NCBI GenBank assembly: GCA_015143295.1
Contig: CM026571.1
Span: 28,424,505 to 28,488,504 of the forward strand
DNA: 64,000 bases
Direction: 5' to 3'
Source: Tetracentron sinense
Taxonomy: Eukaryota > Streptophyta > Magnoliopsida > Trochodendrales > Trochodendraceae
The notes beneath the pieces are model-generated. The model saw only the letters and a list, made by a program, of their open reading frames with translations, searched no databases and was not told the DNA's origin. Numbering within the stretch: position 1 is the stretch's first letter; each line of letters opens with the position of its first letter. The position numbers and the translations under genes are program-made. Shown piece by piece: positions 45,151 through 57,293 of this stretch.

Positions 45151-48100
45151 ATGTATCAATGGAGGAAATTCGAGTTCTTCGAAGAGAAATCTGCTGGAAA
45201 ATGCTCGATTCCAGACGATGTCACCGGAAAGATCGAGTGCTGTTCGACCGGGAGAGGGAAGATCGTCCTTGGATGCGACAATGGCACGGTGAATTTCCTT
45301 GATTGCGGGTTGAAGTTCGTTTATGGATTCCAAGCTTATGCTTCTTCTGTTCTCTTTGTCCAGCAGCTGACGGTTGAGTTTCCTTTTCGAAATGTATTTT
45401 GATTCAATTTCGTTAATCGTTATATTTTCGATGTTTGCTGAAAAGGAAGATTCCGAATTAGGGTTTTTGGAGTTAGGTAGAATTCCTACTAGAATAACAT
45501 TCATTTACGAGAATAACATAACAGAATTGTGGGTTTGTAATAAAGTGTTTCTCTGTTCAATTTATATAATTGTATCATATAGTTATAGAGTTGAGTGGCC
45601 CATAACGATGGTTGTTTTCTCTGTTTTTTATTTTGGGGCATAAAGAAGCAAGTAGGGTAAACCAGAAATCTAAGTTATTAGGACTTAGGACTCAAGAATT
45701 GCACACTGATAAGTGATAACATTGCGCCTTTTGATAAGTGATAGCATGCAACAGGAGGTGATCAACCGTCTCCTCCGAGTATAGGCACAAGAAACAACCA
45801 TTGGCCATCTTTTACCCTCTACTCATTGTGCGATTGCATGCTAGAATATTGTCCAAAGCTGGAAACCAAAAGAAGAAGGATATCAGGCAGGCCCGAATTC
45901 AATTCCGATTTATAAGGGTAACGGTTGCCTCAGCTAGGAAGCATAGCTTGATAATGGGATCTCACTAAGAACTAACACTTGTTATCTCTAGACCATAGGC
46001 GGACGTCCTTGAGTGTGGGGAGAGTGGAAATTGAGTGGATTGTGACTAGGAGGTTAAGGAGGCTTTCGAGCTCCCAATTGTTGAGGTTACACCTCAGGCA
46101 ATGACACCATATTCTAGAGTTTGAGAGGTACTTAATACTGGATTCTACTGAAGCTAATCTATCCGACTCTAAGGACCAAATCAACCTAAAGTTGTCGCGA
46201 AGGGTGGTGGCCAGTGGGCCCACACCATTTGTCCGACCAGAACCTTACGTCATTACTTTTTCCTACTCTAAATCTGATGTTGGCAGAGAAAAAGTCACAT
46301 CCTTTCATGATGCCTTTCCATAACTCGATGCCATGGGGGCCACTGACCACAGGGGGATCCTAGTGGAGCTTGCCCTGTATTTGGACGAGATGAGATTACC
46401 TTCCTCCTGGCCATTCTCCAAATTTAGTTTTTAAACTGATCTAAACCGTTTATTATCACATTTTATTGAATCTTTTCTTGGAGTCAATGTTTGATTTTGT
46501 GCAGTTTGATTACAAACACTATTAGAATATGTTGCATATAATTGCATCAAATTTCCATCCACGAATTGGAATTACTCTAATTCAGCTTCCATTGCACCCT
46601 CACCAAAATCCCAAAATACAATTTTAATGCATATTTATTTTGATGCATAAAGACTTTTGATATGATTGTATTTAATTTGATAGCCACTGTAGGGAATGGC
46701 GGAACCGTATTCATGTAGCCTACCGACCACTAATTGGTGGGATAAGGATTGCAAGATGATGATTAACAGCCTTTTTATACTCTCTTCAGCAAGAAATTTA
46801 ATCAAATTCAACCTTCAGACATAATACCCTTTTTCCAAGTTTAAAGTGTTTATCGGTTATCCATCCAAGTGACTCCATCTATTCGTGATGTGTACAGGAT
46901 TATAACCTAGATCAGATCGGCCCACAGGCAATCACTTGAAAGTTGAAAGCTTATCAGTTCCCTGATGTTAAAGGGGATGTCTGACCAATATATCCATTAT
47001 GCGGTATATAATTTACTGGATTTCTATCCTATTTTTATACTGGTTCCAGCTCATTTATTGAACTTTTTTCTCCTCCAACAGCACCCTCAAGGTGCGATAT
47101 AGTATATACAGTGAAAATGGAAGGTTAAAAGCTTATCTGATGCCCTTTTTTCCGGTGATAATGTTGTATACTTGTATCTTGGTATCAGGGAAGCACTAGG
47201 GGAGTGAAACCCAATTCCACGTGTTTCTGTTGGTTTTAAACAAAGAAGCAAGCAGAAAAAAACAGAGGAAATTCTTGAGAAACCTCAACCCAATTGTTCA
47301 CAGATTGATTCTATGGTTCTGCCTTTTCATTTCACTTTAATCACATACTTATACTATTACATTGAGACTCACAAATTCATTGATTGAAATACAACTTCCC
47401 AAAAACAGCTAACAATAGCAAACACTAATAATAGTAAACTAGAAAACTAAAGAGTTTCTGGAAAACATAAATTAACTTCAATACTCCTCCTTAATTTGTT
47501 TTTCAGCAACTCCAAGCATTGATCTGAAGAATTGAAACTTGTCTCGAGGGAGTGCTTTTGTAAATATATCAGCAAGTTGTTCCTCTGATTTGCAGAACTT
47601 CAATGCAATTTCTCCATTTGATTCCACTTCATGCAAGAAATGATATTTGATTGCAATATGTTTAGTTTCACTATGCTGGACAGGATTTTTGGCAATTGCT
47701 ATAGCTGATTTATTATCACAGAAAACTTCAGTAGATCCCAATTGTTTTTCCCCCATATCTTCAAGTATCCTTCTCAACCAAATGGCTTGGTTTGCACAAC
47801 CTGCAGCTGCCACATACTCGGCTTCAGCAGTAGATTGTGCCACATTACTATGCTTTATCGAACTCCAGGAAAACATAGCAGATCCTAGGCTGAAACAATA
47901 GCCTGAAGTGCTCCTTAAATCATCACATGAACCTGCCCAATCACTGTCTGTAAATCCCACCAGTTTTGTATTTGATATTTTCTTATACCAAATACCAAAG
48001 CTGATAGTTCCTTGTAGGTACCTCAGAATTCTCTTGGCTGTTCCAAGATGAATTTGACTAGGACATTGCATAAATCTTGAAAGTAAACTAGTGGCATATA

Positions 48101-51100
48101 GGATATCTGGTCTGGTATTACACAGATACAACAAGCTTCCCACAAGACTTCTATAGATCGATGCATCCACTTTCTTTCCACCATCATCCTTTTTTAATTT
48201 CTCATTAGGAATTAATGGAATAGCCACTGATTTGCAACCTGCCATGTTGAATCTTCTTAAAAGATCTTCAGCGTACTTCCTTTGAGAACAGAAAATTCCC
48301 TTAGCCTCTTGACTCACTTCCATGCCTAGGAAATAATGCATATTTCCTAAGTCACTCATCTCAAAACTTGTCATCATGTCCCTTTTAAAATTTTCAATCA
48401 TTTCAATGTTACTTACTGTAAAAACTAGATCATCTACATAAAGGGATACAATGACTAGATCACCACCGTCTTGAGACTTTATGTACAGTGTAGGCTCACT
48501 TTTGCTCCTCCTGAAGCCTTGCTCAGAGAAAAATTGATCAATTCTCCCATACCAGGCCCTTGGTGCCTGTTTTAATCCATACAAAGCCTTTTTTAGTTTA
48601 TAGACTTTGCCTTCTTCCTTTTCAAACCCCTCGGGTTGATCCACAAAGACCTCTTCTTCCAACACCCCATTTAGGAAGGCTGACTTCACATCTAATTGCA
48701 AAACTTTCCAACCAAAGCTCTAATGGTGTCCATCCTTGCAACAAGAGCAAAAGTTTCATTGTAATCTATTCCATATTGCTGCACATACCCCTTAACAACC
48801 AACCTTGCTTTATGCTTCAAGATAGAGCCATCAGGATTTAGTTTAGTCTTATAAATCCATTTTACTCCAATAACATCTTTATTTGCAGGTAAAGAAACCA
48901 ACTCCCAGGTTTCATTTTTCTCAATCATTCTGATTTCTTCTCTCATAGCTTTCTGCCAGACTTCCTCCTTTGAAGCTGCTGCAAAACTGTTTGTTTCAAG
49001 TGTAGCATAATTACAATGCTCATAGACTTCACTAAGAAGTCTTGTTCTTCTTATTGGTGATTCAGGAGTTGACTCTTCTTCACTATCATCAGAAAACACT
49101 AGAGTAGCTCTAGGACTTTCTGTGTGAGTTTGCTGAGTATTACTTGCTTCAGTTTCAACTTCTTCTTCTTCTATCTCAGTTAATGGTTGAACTGATATCT
49201 CGACACTTTGTTGAACAACTTTCTCAACTTCCTAGTCCCAAAATGCATCTTCATTGAACTTTACATCTCTGCTAACAATCAGTTTTCTAGTTTCCAAATT
49301 GTAAATTCAAAAACCCTTTGAAACTGAACTATAACCCACAAATACACCCTTTTCAGCTTTCTCCTCTAGCTTGGTTCTTTTCTGGGATGGAATATGAACA
49401 TAACATATACACCCAAACACCCTTAAGAGACTTGCAGAGGATTTTATTCCACTCCAAGCTTCATAAGGAGTCTATTTCTCCACAGCTTTAGTTGGTAATC
49501 TATTCAGTAGAAACACAGCTGTGTTTACTGCTTCACCCCAAAATTCCTTGGGTAGTTTCTTCTCATGCAACATGCTTCTAGCCATTTCGATTACAGTTCT
49601 ATTTTTTCTCTCAGATACTCCATTCTGTTGAGGTGAGAATTTTTCAAATTCTCGAGTTCTACTCACTGCCTTGATCAAAACTTATTGAGGGTAGGCCAAA
49701 TGATGGAAAATGGTTACTCCTTAAGTTTTGAAAATAACTTATGCAGAATTTATGATGAGAATAATAAGGTGGAGCTAGCTGAAATAAAAATGGGGAGAAG
49801 TTCATCTTGCAAACTGTCTTATCATGGATCTCTTTTAATTTTTCTTCTTAATTTGCCATCTTCCTTTTATTTTCATTTTAGCTTGACTTCTTTGCCTTTT
49901 TGAAACATTCCAACATTTCGTGTCTTTCCTATGAGCAACTTTAGACATTTTCGCGTCTCCCTTGCGCTGGTTACATGCTAATAATGCCGGAGTATTAGCA
50001 GGATGAAGATGGTATCTTTAAAGAAAGAAAAATGAAAAGAGGAAAAATTGGAAAGTGAACACAGAAACAAATAACTGATACCTTCTTACTGTTACTCGAA
50101 CTATCAAATTACAACCTTGAAGTATCAAACTAACCAGGCCAAGCTTTGGCCTTTACTTTTTTGAAATTTATTTAACTGGACGCAGTCATAATGACAAAGT
50201 CGGGGTTCGGGAATAATTTGACAGGAATCAAGTTCGGAAAATTCGGAAAATTCGGGAAAAATTCAGAAATAAAATAATGTGTAAATTAATAATTATAAAC
50301 ATATATGGAACAATTTGATTAAAATATATTAAAAAAATAAAAATAAAATAAAAATGTTTGAATAATTCGGGAATTATTCGTAAAAAAAACGCGAATAAAA
50401 CGGAAAAATGGCGTTTTTTTAAAATTCGTGAATTAAACGCAGAACAATTCGGCAGTTGAAAAATGCGTGAATTAAACGCGTTTTTTTCAAAAAAAGGGCA
50501 TTTTTTGTTACTTGGGACGCAGTTGCTGTATCATAGACTGCACTACAGAACTCGAGGGTAAGTTTGGTCATGATCATGAATTATGAACTGACCAGGATGG
50601 TCATATAGCATTCAAACTGAATTTGTCTTAGCAAAATAATGAAGGATGAGTAATAGCTTTTACTTCATAGAACTGTCACTGCCTTTTCTTATGTTATTGT
50701 GGATGCCAACTTAGCAAATATTTTATCTGTTGATAAATCAGCAACGAAATTTCATCATAACTATTGGAGAAGATGAACAAATATCTCCACAGCTATCAGC
50801 TACCAGCCTGAAGGTTTTTGACCTTGATAAGATGCTGCCAGAGGGTTCAAGCTCAACTACTCCTGACTGTATTCAAATATTGCGGATATTCACCAATCAG
50901 TTTCCTGAAGCAAAGGTATTGCTCAATGTAATTGTTTATGTTTGCCTTTTCTCCTATCAGGTTTACCTACTCAATTGCTGGCCTTACATGTGACTGGATT
51001 AGGTATGATTATTGGTGGAAGATCTGTTTTCTGCAGTTTCACTAAGCATAAAAGTTGTAAAACCTTGATGTTCTGCAGATTCATCGTTTTTAGTCCTTGA

Positions 51101-54100
51101 GGAAGCTCCACCAATATTACTCATCTCTATTGGGTTAGACAATGGCTGCGTTTACTGCATCAAGGGGGACATTGCACGTGAGCGTATTACTTGTTTCAAG
51201 CTTCAGGTGGAGAATGTTTCAGAGAAAGGCCATTCCCCTATTACAGGTCTAGGTTTCCGAGTTGATGATCAAGCCCTTCAACTCTTTGCCGTAACTCCCA
51301 CTTCAGTGAGCTTGTTCAGCTTGCAGGATCAACCACCTAGGCGGCAAACCCTAGATCAGATTGGATGTGACGTTAATAATGTCACGATGCGTGATCACTC
51401 AGTATGCAATTCTTGCTGTTTTCCATAGTTTTTGTTTCCTCATAGTGTTGATTAAGAACAGCTTTACATATATTTTCATGTAATTGAGAGTTTTATTCTC
51501 GTTGACTAATCAGGAGCTAAAAATTGGGCGTCCTGAAGCTGTGTATTTCTATGAAGTTGACGGGCGTGGTCCTTGTTGGGCTTTTGATGGAGAGAAGAAA
51601 TTCCTTGGGCGTGGATACCTATTGTGTGTTATTGCAGATCCAAGAAATGCCAAGAATATTTTTAACGTTTATGACCTGAAGAACCGATTGATTGCCCACA
51701 TTCTAGTGGTTAGAGAAGTTTCACACATGCTTTGTGAATGGGGTAACATAATCCTTATAATGAGTGACAAGTCAGCTTTATGCATAGGAGAGAAGGACAT
51801 GGAAAGCAAGTTAGATATGCTTTTCAAGAAGAATCTATATACCGTTGATCAATCTGGTTCAAAGTCAGCAAGCTGATGCTGTTGCAACTGCTGAAGTGCT
51901 AAGGAAATACAGGGATCATTTATATGGGAAACAAGACTGAAGAGGCTATGGCCCAATATATTCATACCATTGGTCACCTTGAACCTTCGTATGTGATACA
52001 GAAGTTTTTAGATGCACAGCGCATCTACAGCCTTACCAATTACTTGGAAAAACTACATGAAAAGGGGTTGGCTTCTAAAGATCATACGACTCTTCTTCTG
52101 AACTGCTATACAAAATTAAAGGATGTTGAAAAGCTAAATGTGTTCATTAAAAGCGAAGATGGCATTGGAGAGCATAGGTTTGATGTAGAGACCGCAATAA
52201 GTCTGTCATGCTGCAGGTTATCACGAACATGCAATGTATGTTGCTAAGAAGGCAGGGAAGCATGAGTGGTACTTAAAGATCTTACTTGAAGACCTTGATA
52301 GATATCAAGAAGCATTGGAATACATTTTTAGCCTTGAACCGAGTCAAGCCGGGGTCACAATGAAAGAGTATGGCAAGATACTCGTAGAGCACATGCCAGG
52401 GGAGACGATTGAAATACTATTGAGGCTTTGCGCTGAGGAAGGAGAATCATCCAAGAGAGGGACCTCAATTGGCACATACTTGTCCATGTTACCTTCTCCT
52501 GTTGATTTTCTCAACATTTTCATTCATCACCAGCCATCCCTTATGGATTTTCTTGAGAAATACACCATGAAGGTGAAGGATTCACCTGCTCAAGTAGAAA
52601 TTCATAATACACTCTTGGAGTTATACCTGTCTAATGACTTGAACTTCTCATCAATCTCACAAGTAAACGCTGGTGGAGATCCCAATCTTAGATCAAGAAG
52701 CCCAACAGGAGTGGCTACTATGTCTAGAGCAGAGTCCAAGGAAAAATTAATTACCAATGGCAAAGATTCAAAGAAGGAATATGATCGTCTGGAAAGACTC
52801 GAGAAGGGACTGCGCTTGCTTCAGAGTGTGTGGCCATCTGACCTGGAACATCCACTATATGACTTCGATCTTGCTATCATTCTTTGTGAGATGAATGCAT
52901 TCAAAAAGGGGCTGTTATTTCTGTATGAGAAGATGAAGCTCTATAAAGAAGTGATTGCTTGCTTCATGCAGGTACTTTGATGAGCTTGGAGAAGATTGTT
53001 CCAAAGAAGTAAAGGAGGTCTTGACTTATATCGAAAGGGATGACATTTGCCTCCTATTATTGTTCTTCAGACACTCTCCAAGAACCCTTGCCTCACTCTC
53101 TCAGTTGTCAAGGATTACATTGCTCGAAAGCTTGACCAAGAATCAAAGCTGATTGAAGAGGACCGCCGATCTATTGAGAAGTACCAGGTTGGTGATCTGT
53201 GCTCAAAAGTTGCAGCTTTTATATTGTTTATTTCTTCTTGCTTATTCATGCATTGCATCTTTCTGCAATGAAAGGTGGAAAAGATGCAATACAACATATC
53301 AGAATTGTCTGGTTGCGTCCATGTCTAATCAGAATGAACTTAATAATACCCATAAGAGGCTGTGTCATTGTGGCCTGCCAAGGCTTATGGGGTGTGCATT
53401 GCACATATGCCAAAAGGAGCGCTTCTAAGCGTTTATGGCAGATATTTGTGTCCAAAAAAACTTGGTTTTTGTTTCTGGTTGCACAGGTCTATTCATAGAA
53501 AATTATCACTGCTACCAAACACACCTTTTCTGTTTTTGACCGCTACAGAAAATTCTTAAAGTCTGATTGGCTTGTTAGGGTGCTCTCCTTGAAGCGAATG
53601 TTATATTTTTGAAGTCCAGGATGAAAAACATGTATTATTTTACTAGTAGAATGGTCTAAGAAAGGATCAGAGTATCGTGAAAGTGGTAAATTGATAAATC
53701 TGAAAAGCACTAAAATGAAGAGTTATTCCCTTCTTAAGTGTGAGAATGCTCTACTCTTTATTTGACCACGTCCTTTAATCATGGGGGATGTGGAGCAATA
53801 TGAGCTTAAAGTTTGGTACTTCAGTTTCCCTCACTTGATTGAGAATCTCTTACCATTAAAGATACTTGCACAACTATAAATTTGCCAAAACATAAGAAAT
53901 GGTAATTTTGTGTCTATCTCTAAGACTAACTGGACCTGCATCTGTTGCTTTTTTTCTTTTTTCTTTTTAAATCTTGTTGGTACCTCTTGCATGATCAAGG
54001 GTACACCTTAAACCTTTTTTTCTTTCTTCCACTCTTTGGTTCAGGATGAAAATGAGTATTTGGTGAAGTTCATTATAAAAGAAAATCACTTAACACGAAT

Positions 54101-54602
54101 GCATCCTTTCATCATCCCAAGTGGTCCGTAATTTTTAATTGTTGTAGCTATTGAACAGCAGATTTTTTTACACTAACTGGCACAACATATGTTTCCAACA
54201 ACTACTGTGCAGGAAGACACCTTAGCAACGAGGGAAGAAATCCAGGATCTTAGGACAAACGCAAGGATCTTCCGGCTAAGCAAATGCACTGCATGCACTT
54301 TCACCCTCGATCTCCCTGCGGTTCACTTTATGTGCATGCACTCATTCCACCAGCGCTGTCTTGGCGACAACGAGAAAGAGTGCCCCGAGTGTGCTCCTGA
54401 GTACAGATCAGTATTGGAGATGAAGAGAAGCTTAGAGCAGAATTCCAAAGGTCAAAATTGGTTCTTCCAGCAAGTGAAGAGTTTGAAGGATGGGTTTTCT
54501 GTGATTGCCAAGTGTTTTGGGAAGGGGGTCATTAGCAAAACTAGTAATGGAACCACAGGCACTCTCAGATCAGGCAGCACTTCCTTCAGTAGCGGTTTCT
54601 GA
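45151..54602 (+). CDS. VPS11: VPS11, vacuolar protein sorting-associated protein 11 (reading frame broken)
   Basis: VPS11 is a core subunit of the HOPS and CORVET tethering complexes on vacuole and endosome membranes. Blocks: exon 1 45151-45372 (74 codons, MYQWRKFEFFEEK start, donor GTTGAG); exon 2 50742-50915 (58 codons); exon 3 51079-51401; exon 4 51514-53187; exon 5 54213-54602. The N-terminal beta-propeller (exons 1-4) is followed by the helical clathrin-repeat region (LDAQRIYSLTNYLEKLHEKG, YVAKKAGKHEWYLKILLEDL). The C-terminal RING-H2 has KCTACTF, CMHSFHQRC and CPEC. Frames jump without introns at about 51080 (-1), 51855 (-2), 51934 (-2), 52213 (-2) and 53047 (-1). About 30 residues are missing near 52975 and two (usual WF) near 51605. 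It is either a decaying copy or carries sequencing indels. Confidence 0.9.
45650..46435 (-). pseudogene. LINE zf-RVT fragment in VPS11 intron 1
   Basis: The minus strand from about 46430 reads ISLWKGIMKGCDFFSANIRF, DVRFWSDKWCGPTG, then STLPTLKDVRLWSRDNKC, then in another frame NGCFLCLYSEETVDHLLLH. This is the region between RT and RNase H of plant LINEs, with the zinc-knuckle C..C...H...H. RT and RNase H are absent. Confidence 0.7.
46840..47098. repeat. Direct repeat R2 (pairs with 43711-43975)
   Basis: The second copy of the 260-bp repeat, inside VPS11 intron 1. The two copies enclose the VPS11 promoter, exon 1 and the LINE fragment. Confidence 0.9.
47478..48701 (-). CDS. copia reverse transcriptase-RNase H
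   Basis: A 407-codon uninterrupted frame opens MQLDVKSAFLNGVLEEEVFV and continues with the copia signatures ALYGLKQAPRAWY and VSLYVDDLVFT (YVDD catalytic pair). RNase H blocks are GFTDSDWAGS, STAEAEYVAAAGC, VFCDNKSAIAIAKNP and KHIAIKYHFLHE, ending QLADIFTKALPRDKF. All RNase H acidic residues are present. The intact length suggests a recent insertion. The frame continues upstream in 49099-48692 after one frame change. Confidence 0.9.
   Translation of the reverse strand: MQLDVKSAFLNGVLEEEVFVDQPEGFEKEEGKVYKLKKALYGLKQAPRAWYGRIDQFFSEQGFRRSKSEPTLYIKSQDGGDLVIVSLYVDDLVFTVSNIEMIENFKRDMMTSFEMSDLGNMHYFLGMEVSQEAKGIFCSQRKYAEDLLRRFNMAGCKSVAIPLIPNEKLKKDDGGKKVDASIYRSLVGSLLYLCNTRPDILYATSLLSRFMQCPSQIHLGTAKRILRYLQGTISFGIWYKKISNTKLVGFTDSDWAGSCDDLRSTSGYCFSLGSAMFSWSSIKHSNVAQSTAEAEYVAAAGCANQAIWLRRILEDMGEKQLGSTEVFCDNKSAIAIAKNPVQHSETKHIAIKYHFLHEVESNGEIALKFCKSEEQLADIFTKALPRDKFQFFRSMLGVAEKQIKEEY
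48692..49099 (-). pseudogene. copia reverse transcriptase N-terminal part
   Basis: It contains WQKAMREEIRMIEKNETWEL, PANKDVIGVKWIYKTKLNPD, KHKARLVVKGYVQQYGIDYN and ETFALVARMDTIRALV, the opening of the copia RT (RVT_2). It overlaps the next frame by 10 bp at 48692-48701, a single frameshift in otherwise well kept sequence. Confidence 0.85.
49472..49678 (-). pseudogene. copia integrase fragment
   Basis: The frame reads EFEKFSPQQNGVSERKNRTV then EMARSMLHEKKLPKEFWGEA and VFLLNRLPTKAVE. This is the third catalytic region of copia integrase (Glu of QQNGVSERKN). The first two Asp-bearing parts and the zinc finger are lost at the 49680 junction. Between 49470 and 49100 the C-terminal linker shows a few stops. 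Confidence 0.8.
49681..49830 (+). pseudogene. Inverted copia pre-integrase piece
   Basis: The plus-strand frame reads LLRVGQMMENGYSLSFENNL and IYDENNKVELAEIKMG. This is the copia segment between protease and integrase (usual SVGQL.E.GY...F....C.I.D). It lies head to head with the minus-strand integrase, so an inversion or a second insertion occurred here. Confidence 0.75.
50187..50514. mobile_element. MITE with AATTCGGGAATT-type array (hAT- or Mutator-like)
   Basis: GGACGCAGT lies on both sides (50178-50186 and 50515-50523), a 9-bp direct duplication (8 bp if read as GACGCAGT). The ends CATAATGACAAAG and, inverted, CAAGTAACAAAA are only partly alike. The interior holds many AATTCGG/CCGAATT and ACGCG/TTAAACGCG copies around an AT-rich centre. 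It is non-coding. Confidence 0.75.
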
Positions 54603-55136
54603 GAAGGCTTTTGATTATGCTGATTCTTTTCGTTGCTCGTCCTTTCAGTCATTTCCACAGGAACTCTTAGAATTCATGCCAGTTGAGTTGGCTTTGTGCT
54701 TACTCTCGATTGAAAAATCCATCATTGGTTTTTGGAAAAATAAAATAAAATTGTTTTTAACCCCAGGAGTTAAAAAAAGAAAAAAGAAAAAACTAACTAG
54801 AATTCATGGCAATTGAGTTGGCTTTGTGCTTACTCTCGATTGAAAAATCAATGCACGGTTGAGGATCATTATATCAACGGTTCAGATTTCTGACTTAGTA
54901 AGCCATGTGCACGGTAAGTCGGTACTCGGTGAAGGGCACCATCGCTCGTTCTTTCATTCAAGCAATTCAAATTCTCCCACTCCTCCCTAAAGAATCTCTC
55001 AGCGCACATTTCCCGCAGCTACAAAGCTCAATAGCTTTCGAAGTAGACCTAGCACCGCGCGAAATCTCAAAAACTTCATTTCTGTTCTTTCGATGACAGA
55101 GCTACCCTAAAACCCCTCTTCTTTCCCATCTCAGTC
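54603..55136. other. Intergenic spacer between VPS11 and NUP133 with a 54-bp duplication
   Basis: 54670-54722 ('GTTGAGTTGGCTTTGTGCTT...') recurs at 54800-54852 with three changes, separated by an A-rich run. The VPS11 3' end and the NUP133 promoter must both fit in these 534 bp. Confidence 0.75.
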
Positions 55137-56397
55137 ATGTTCTCTCCTGCTACGAAGAAATCCAATTTCAGCTCTCGGAAAGTCCGAAATCTAGGGCACG
55201 CAGTACCGGATTTTCCATCCACGCCACTTTCAGACAACCGAAGATCATCTTATGGCGCTTCTATTCCAAACCGGCCAAGCACCGGCATGCCAGCACCATG
55301 GGCCTCTCACTTTTCTGTTCTTGCAAGGTAATCGAAAATTAGAGAATGGATACACGTTGATGCATTTGATTGATGTTATTCGGATTTAGTTTGAGTTAGA
55401 GTTTTATACGAACAGAAAATTTAGAGGTAGTTTGTCATGCTGATGGTTTTTTTGGGATTGAGAAACAATTGACTGATTAGAGATACCTGATCGCGTGAAT
55501 TAATGTAGTAGCCAGTAGGTATGTTTTATTTATTTATTTGTTTATTTTCCTTCCTTTATCTTTAGTTTAAGTAGGATGTGTGTTCGTGCTTGCATGGTGT
55601 TTTATTTTTTTAGTTTTCCTTTCTTTTTTCCTTTTCAATTAAAGTTTAGGTAGGATTACTGCTCTGAATGCAGAGTGTAGTGTTTGTGGAGATGGTGAAA
55701 ATATCACCCATAAAAAGAGAGAAGAAAGTATTATTATTGAAGGGTTGGTTTTGAATATGGGGTATTGTAATAAGAAACTTCTGAGTACGTGGGTGGCTTG
55801 GTCCTGAGTACGGTTGAAACGAAACATTTTTAAAAATAGGTAATCAGAATTTCATTAATAGAGAAAAGAAAAAAAATACAGAAACGCAGATTCGCAAATA
55901 CTGGAGTCAGCGGGAGAAGGCAAATAATAACAAAAAAAAATGCGCATAAAATACCTAGTAAAGGCTAAAACAATCATTCCGGCGCAGAAGGCACCATTCC
56001 CAAAGAAACAAATAATTGTGAAGATATGATTTGTTATTGTATGCTCAGAGTCTTGGGATTTATTATTCATGGACGTATGGTAGTGATAAGTTCTGTTTTC
56101 TAATGTAAAGTTACTGAGGTGACATGTTGAGTTCATCACTCATCAAATGCACATTTCTCGTTAAGCAAAGGAGGAGCACTTCTCTTGCATCACTTATTTT
56201 TACTGTGGAATAAACTGAAATCCCACCTGTACAACTTGTGAGTTGTGGCTCAAGTGAATATGGCTAATCATCTTTTATATAGATATCGGTCAAAAAGGTA
56301 CACACGCACTGCACATGCACACACACACGCACCGCACATGCACACACACATGCATGACACATGCACGACACACGCACACACGCGCGCGTGCACACAC

Positions 56398-56530
56398 ACA
56401 CACTACGTGATGTCTTCTCCTAGTTGGGACTTGGGATGCTTAGCATGTTCATCATGATCCGCACACACACTACGCGATATCTTCTCCTAGTTGGGACTTG
56501 GGACGCCTAGCACGTTCATCATGATCCGGG
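56398..56530. repeat. 66-bp direct duplication
   Basis: The unit CACACACTACGTGATGTCTT...CATCATGATCCG is followed at once by a second copy with five or six changes. It abuts the CA-rich microsatellite. Confidence 0.85.
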
Positions 56531-57293
56531 CGAGTGCTCATAAACACGTAGTTGCCTATGTGCTAAAGAAATAGTGAGACAAAACCATACAACTAACATA
56601 GGACGATGCAATTTATAGATCAGACATTAAATTTCAGCAATAAAGAAAGTCATAAAACTATTTAGGTTCACATGATTATAATAAAGAGAGTCAAAAGGAG
56701 AATTTGTAATACCCCAGGTTATGTCACAATCTAGCAACAATGAATTTGCAAATATGATTTGGGTGATCGTAATGGAAGTGGGAACTTCCACTAGCTTAGG
56801 GATTTAGACAAATAGTCAATGAGATTTCCTTGTCAATTGAAGATTTCAAAGATATTAATTAACCTAAACAGTGGTTATGAGCTAAACATGCATGTGAGGT
56901 GTGGTTTCAAATAGTATTGGGTTAAATAACACAAAACCAGCAGCAAGAATTAAACGATTTATAAAAATTTAGGATTAGAGTTTAGGCTATTGGCTGTTTT
57001 AGGGTTTTGATATTGCGATAAGACTGGCTGTCAAATGAATAGGTTAGGAAGGTTGCAACAGCAAATTAGTTATGGAAAAGGGCGCTGGGCAGCTAGGGAA
57101 CAGGGAAAACAAAAGGATAGCAGCAATATGGGACAGGGTTAAGGGGCTTGCAGCAGTAGGGAGGGCTGGGACAGGTGCAATCTGGTTGGGAAGGGCTGGG
57201 ACAGGTGGTTGGGGTGATGCGGCAGGCTGGGACAGATGGCTGTGGGATGCAGCAGCACTATAGGTGGTGTAGGAGAGTGGTATTACTAATTAT

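Larger units (their letters stand above)
47228..49680 (-). mobile_element. Ty1/copia retrotransposon, 5'-truncated, in VPS11 intron 1
   Basis: On the minus strand it holds the integrase end, reverse transcriptase and RNase H. The 3' LTR probably runs from TGAAGTTAATTTATG near 47478 to CCAACA at 47228. The purine tract (GGAGGAGTAT) overlaps the stop codon of pol. It is antisense to VPS11. Everything upstream of mid-integrase is lost at 49680, where an inverted piece of the same kind of element begins. Confidence 0.85.

Noticed and set aside
43711-47098. R1 and R2 as LTRs of one element
   Set aside because: No TG...CA ends, no primer site or purine tract, and a host exon lies between them.
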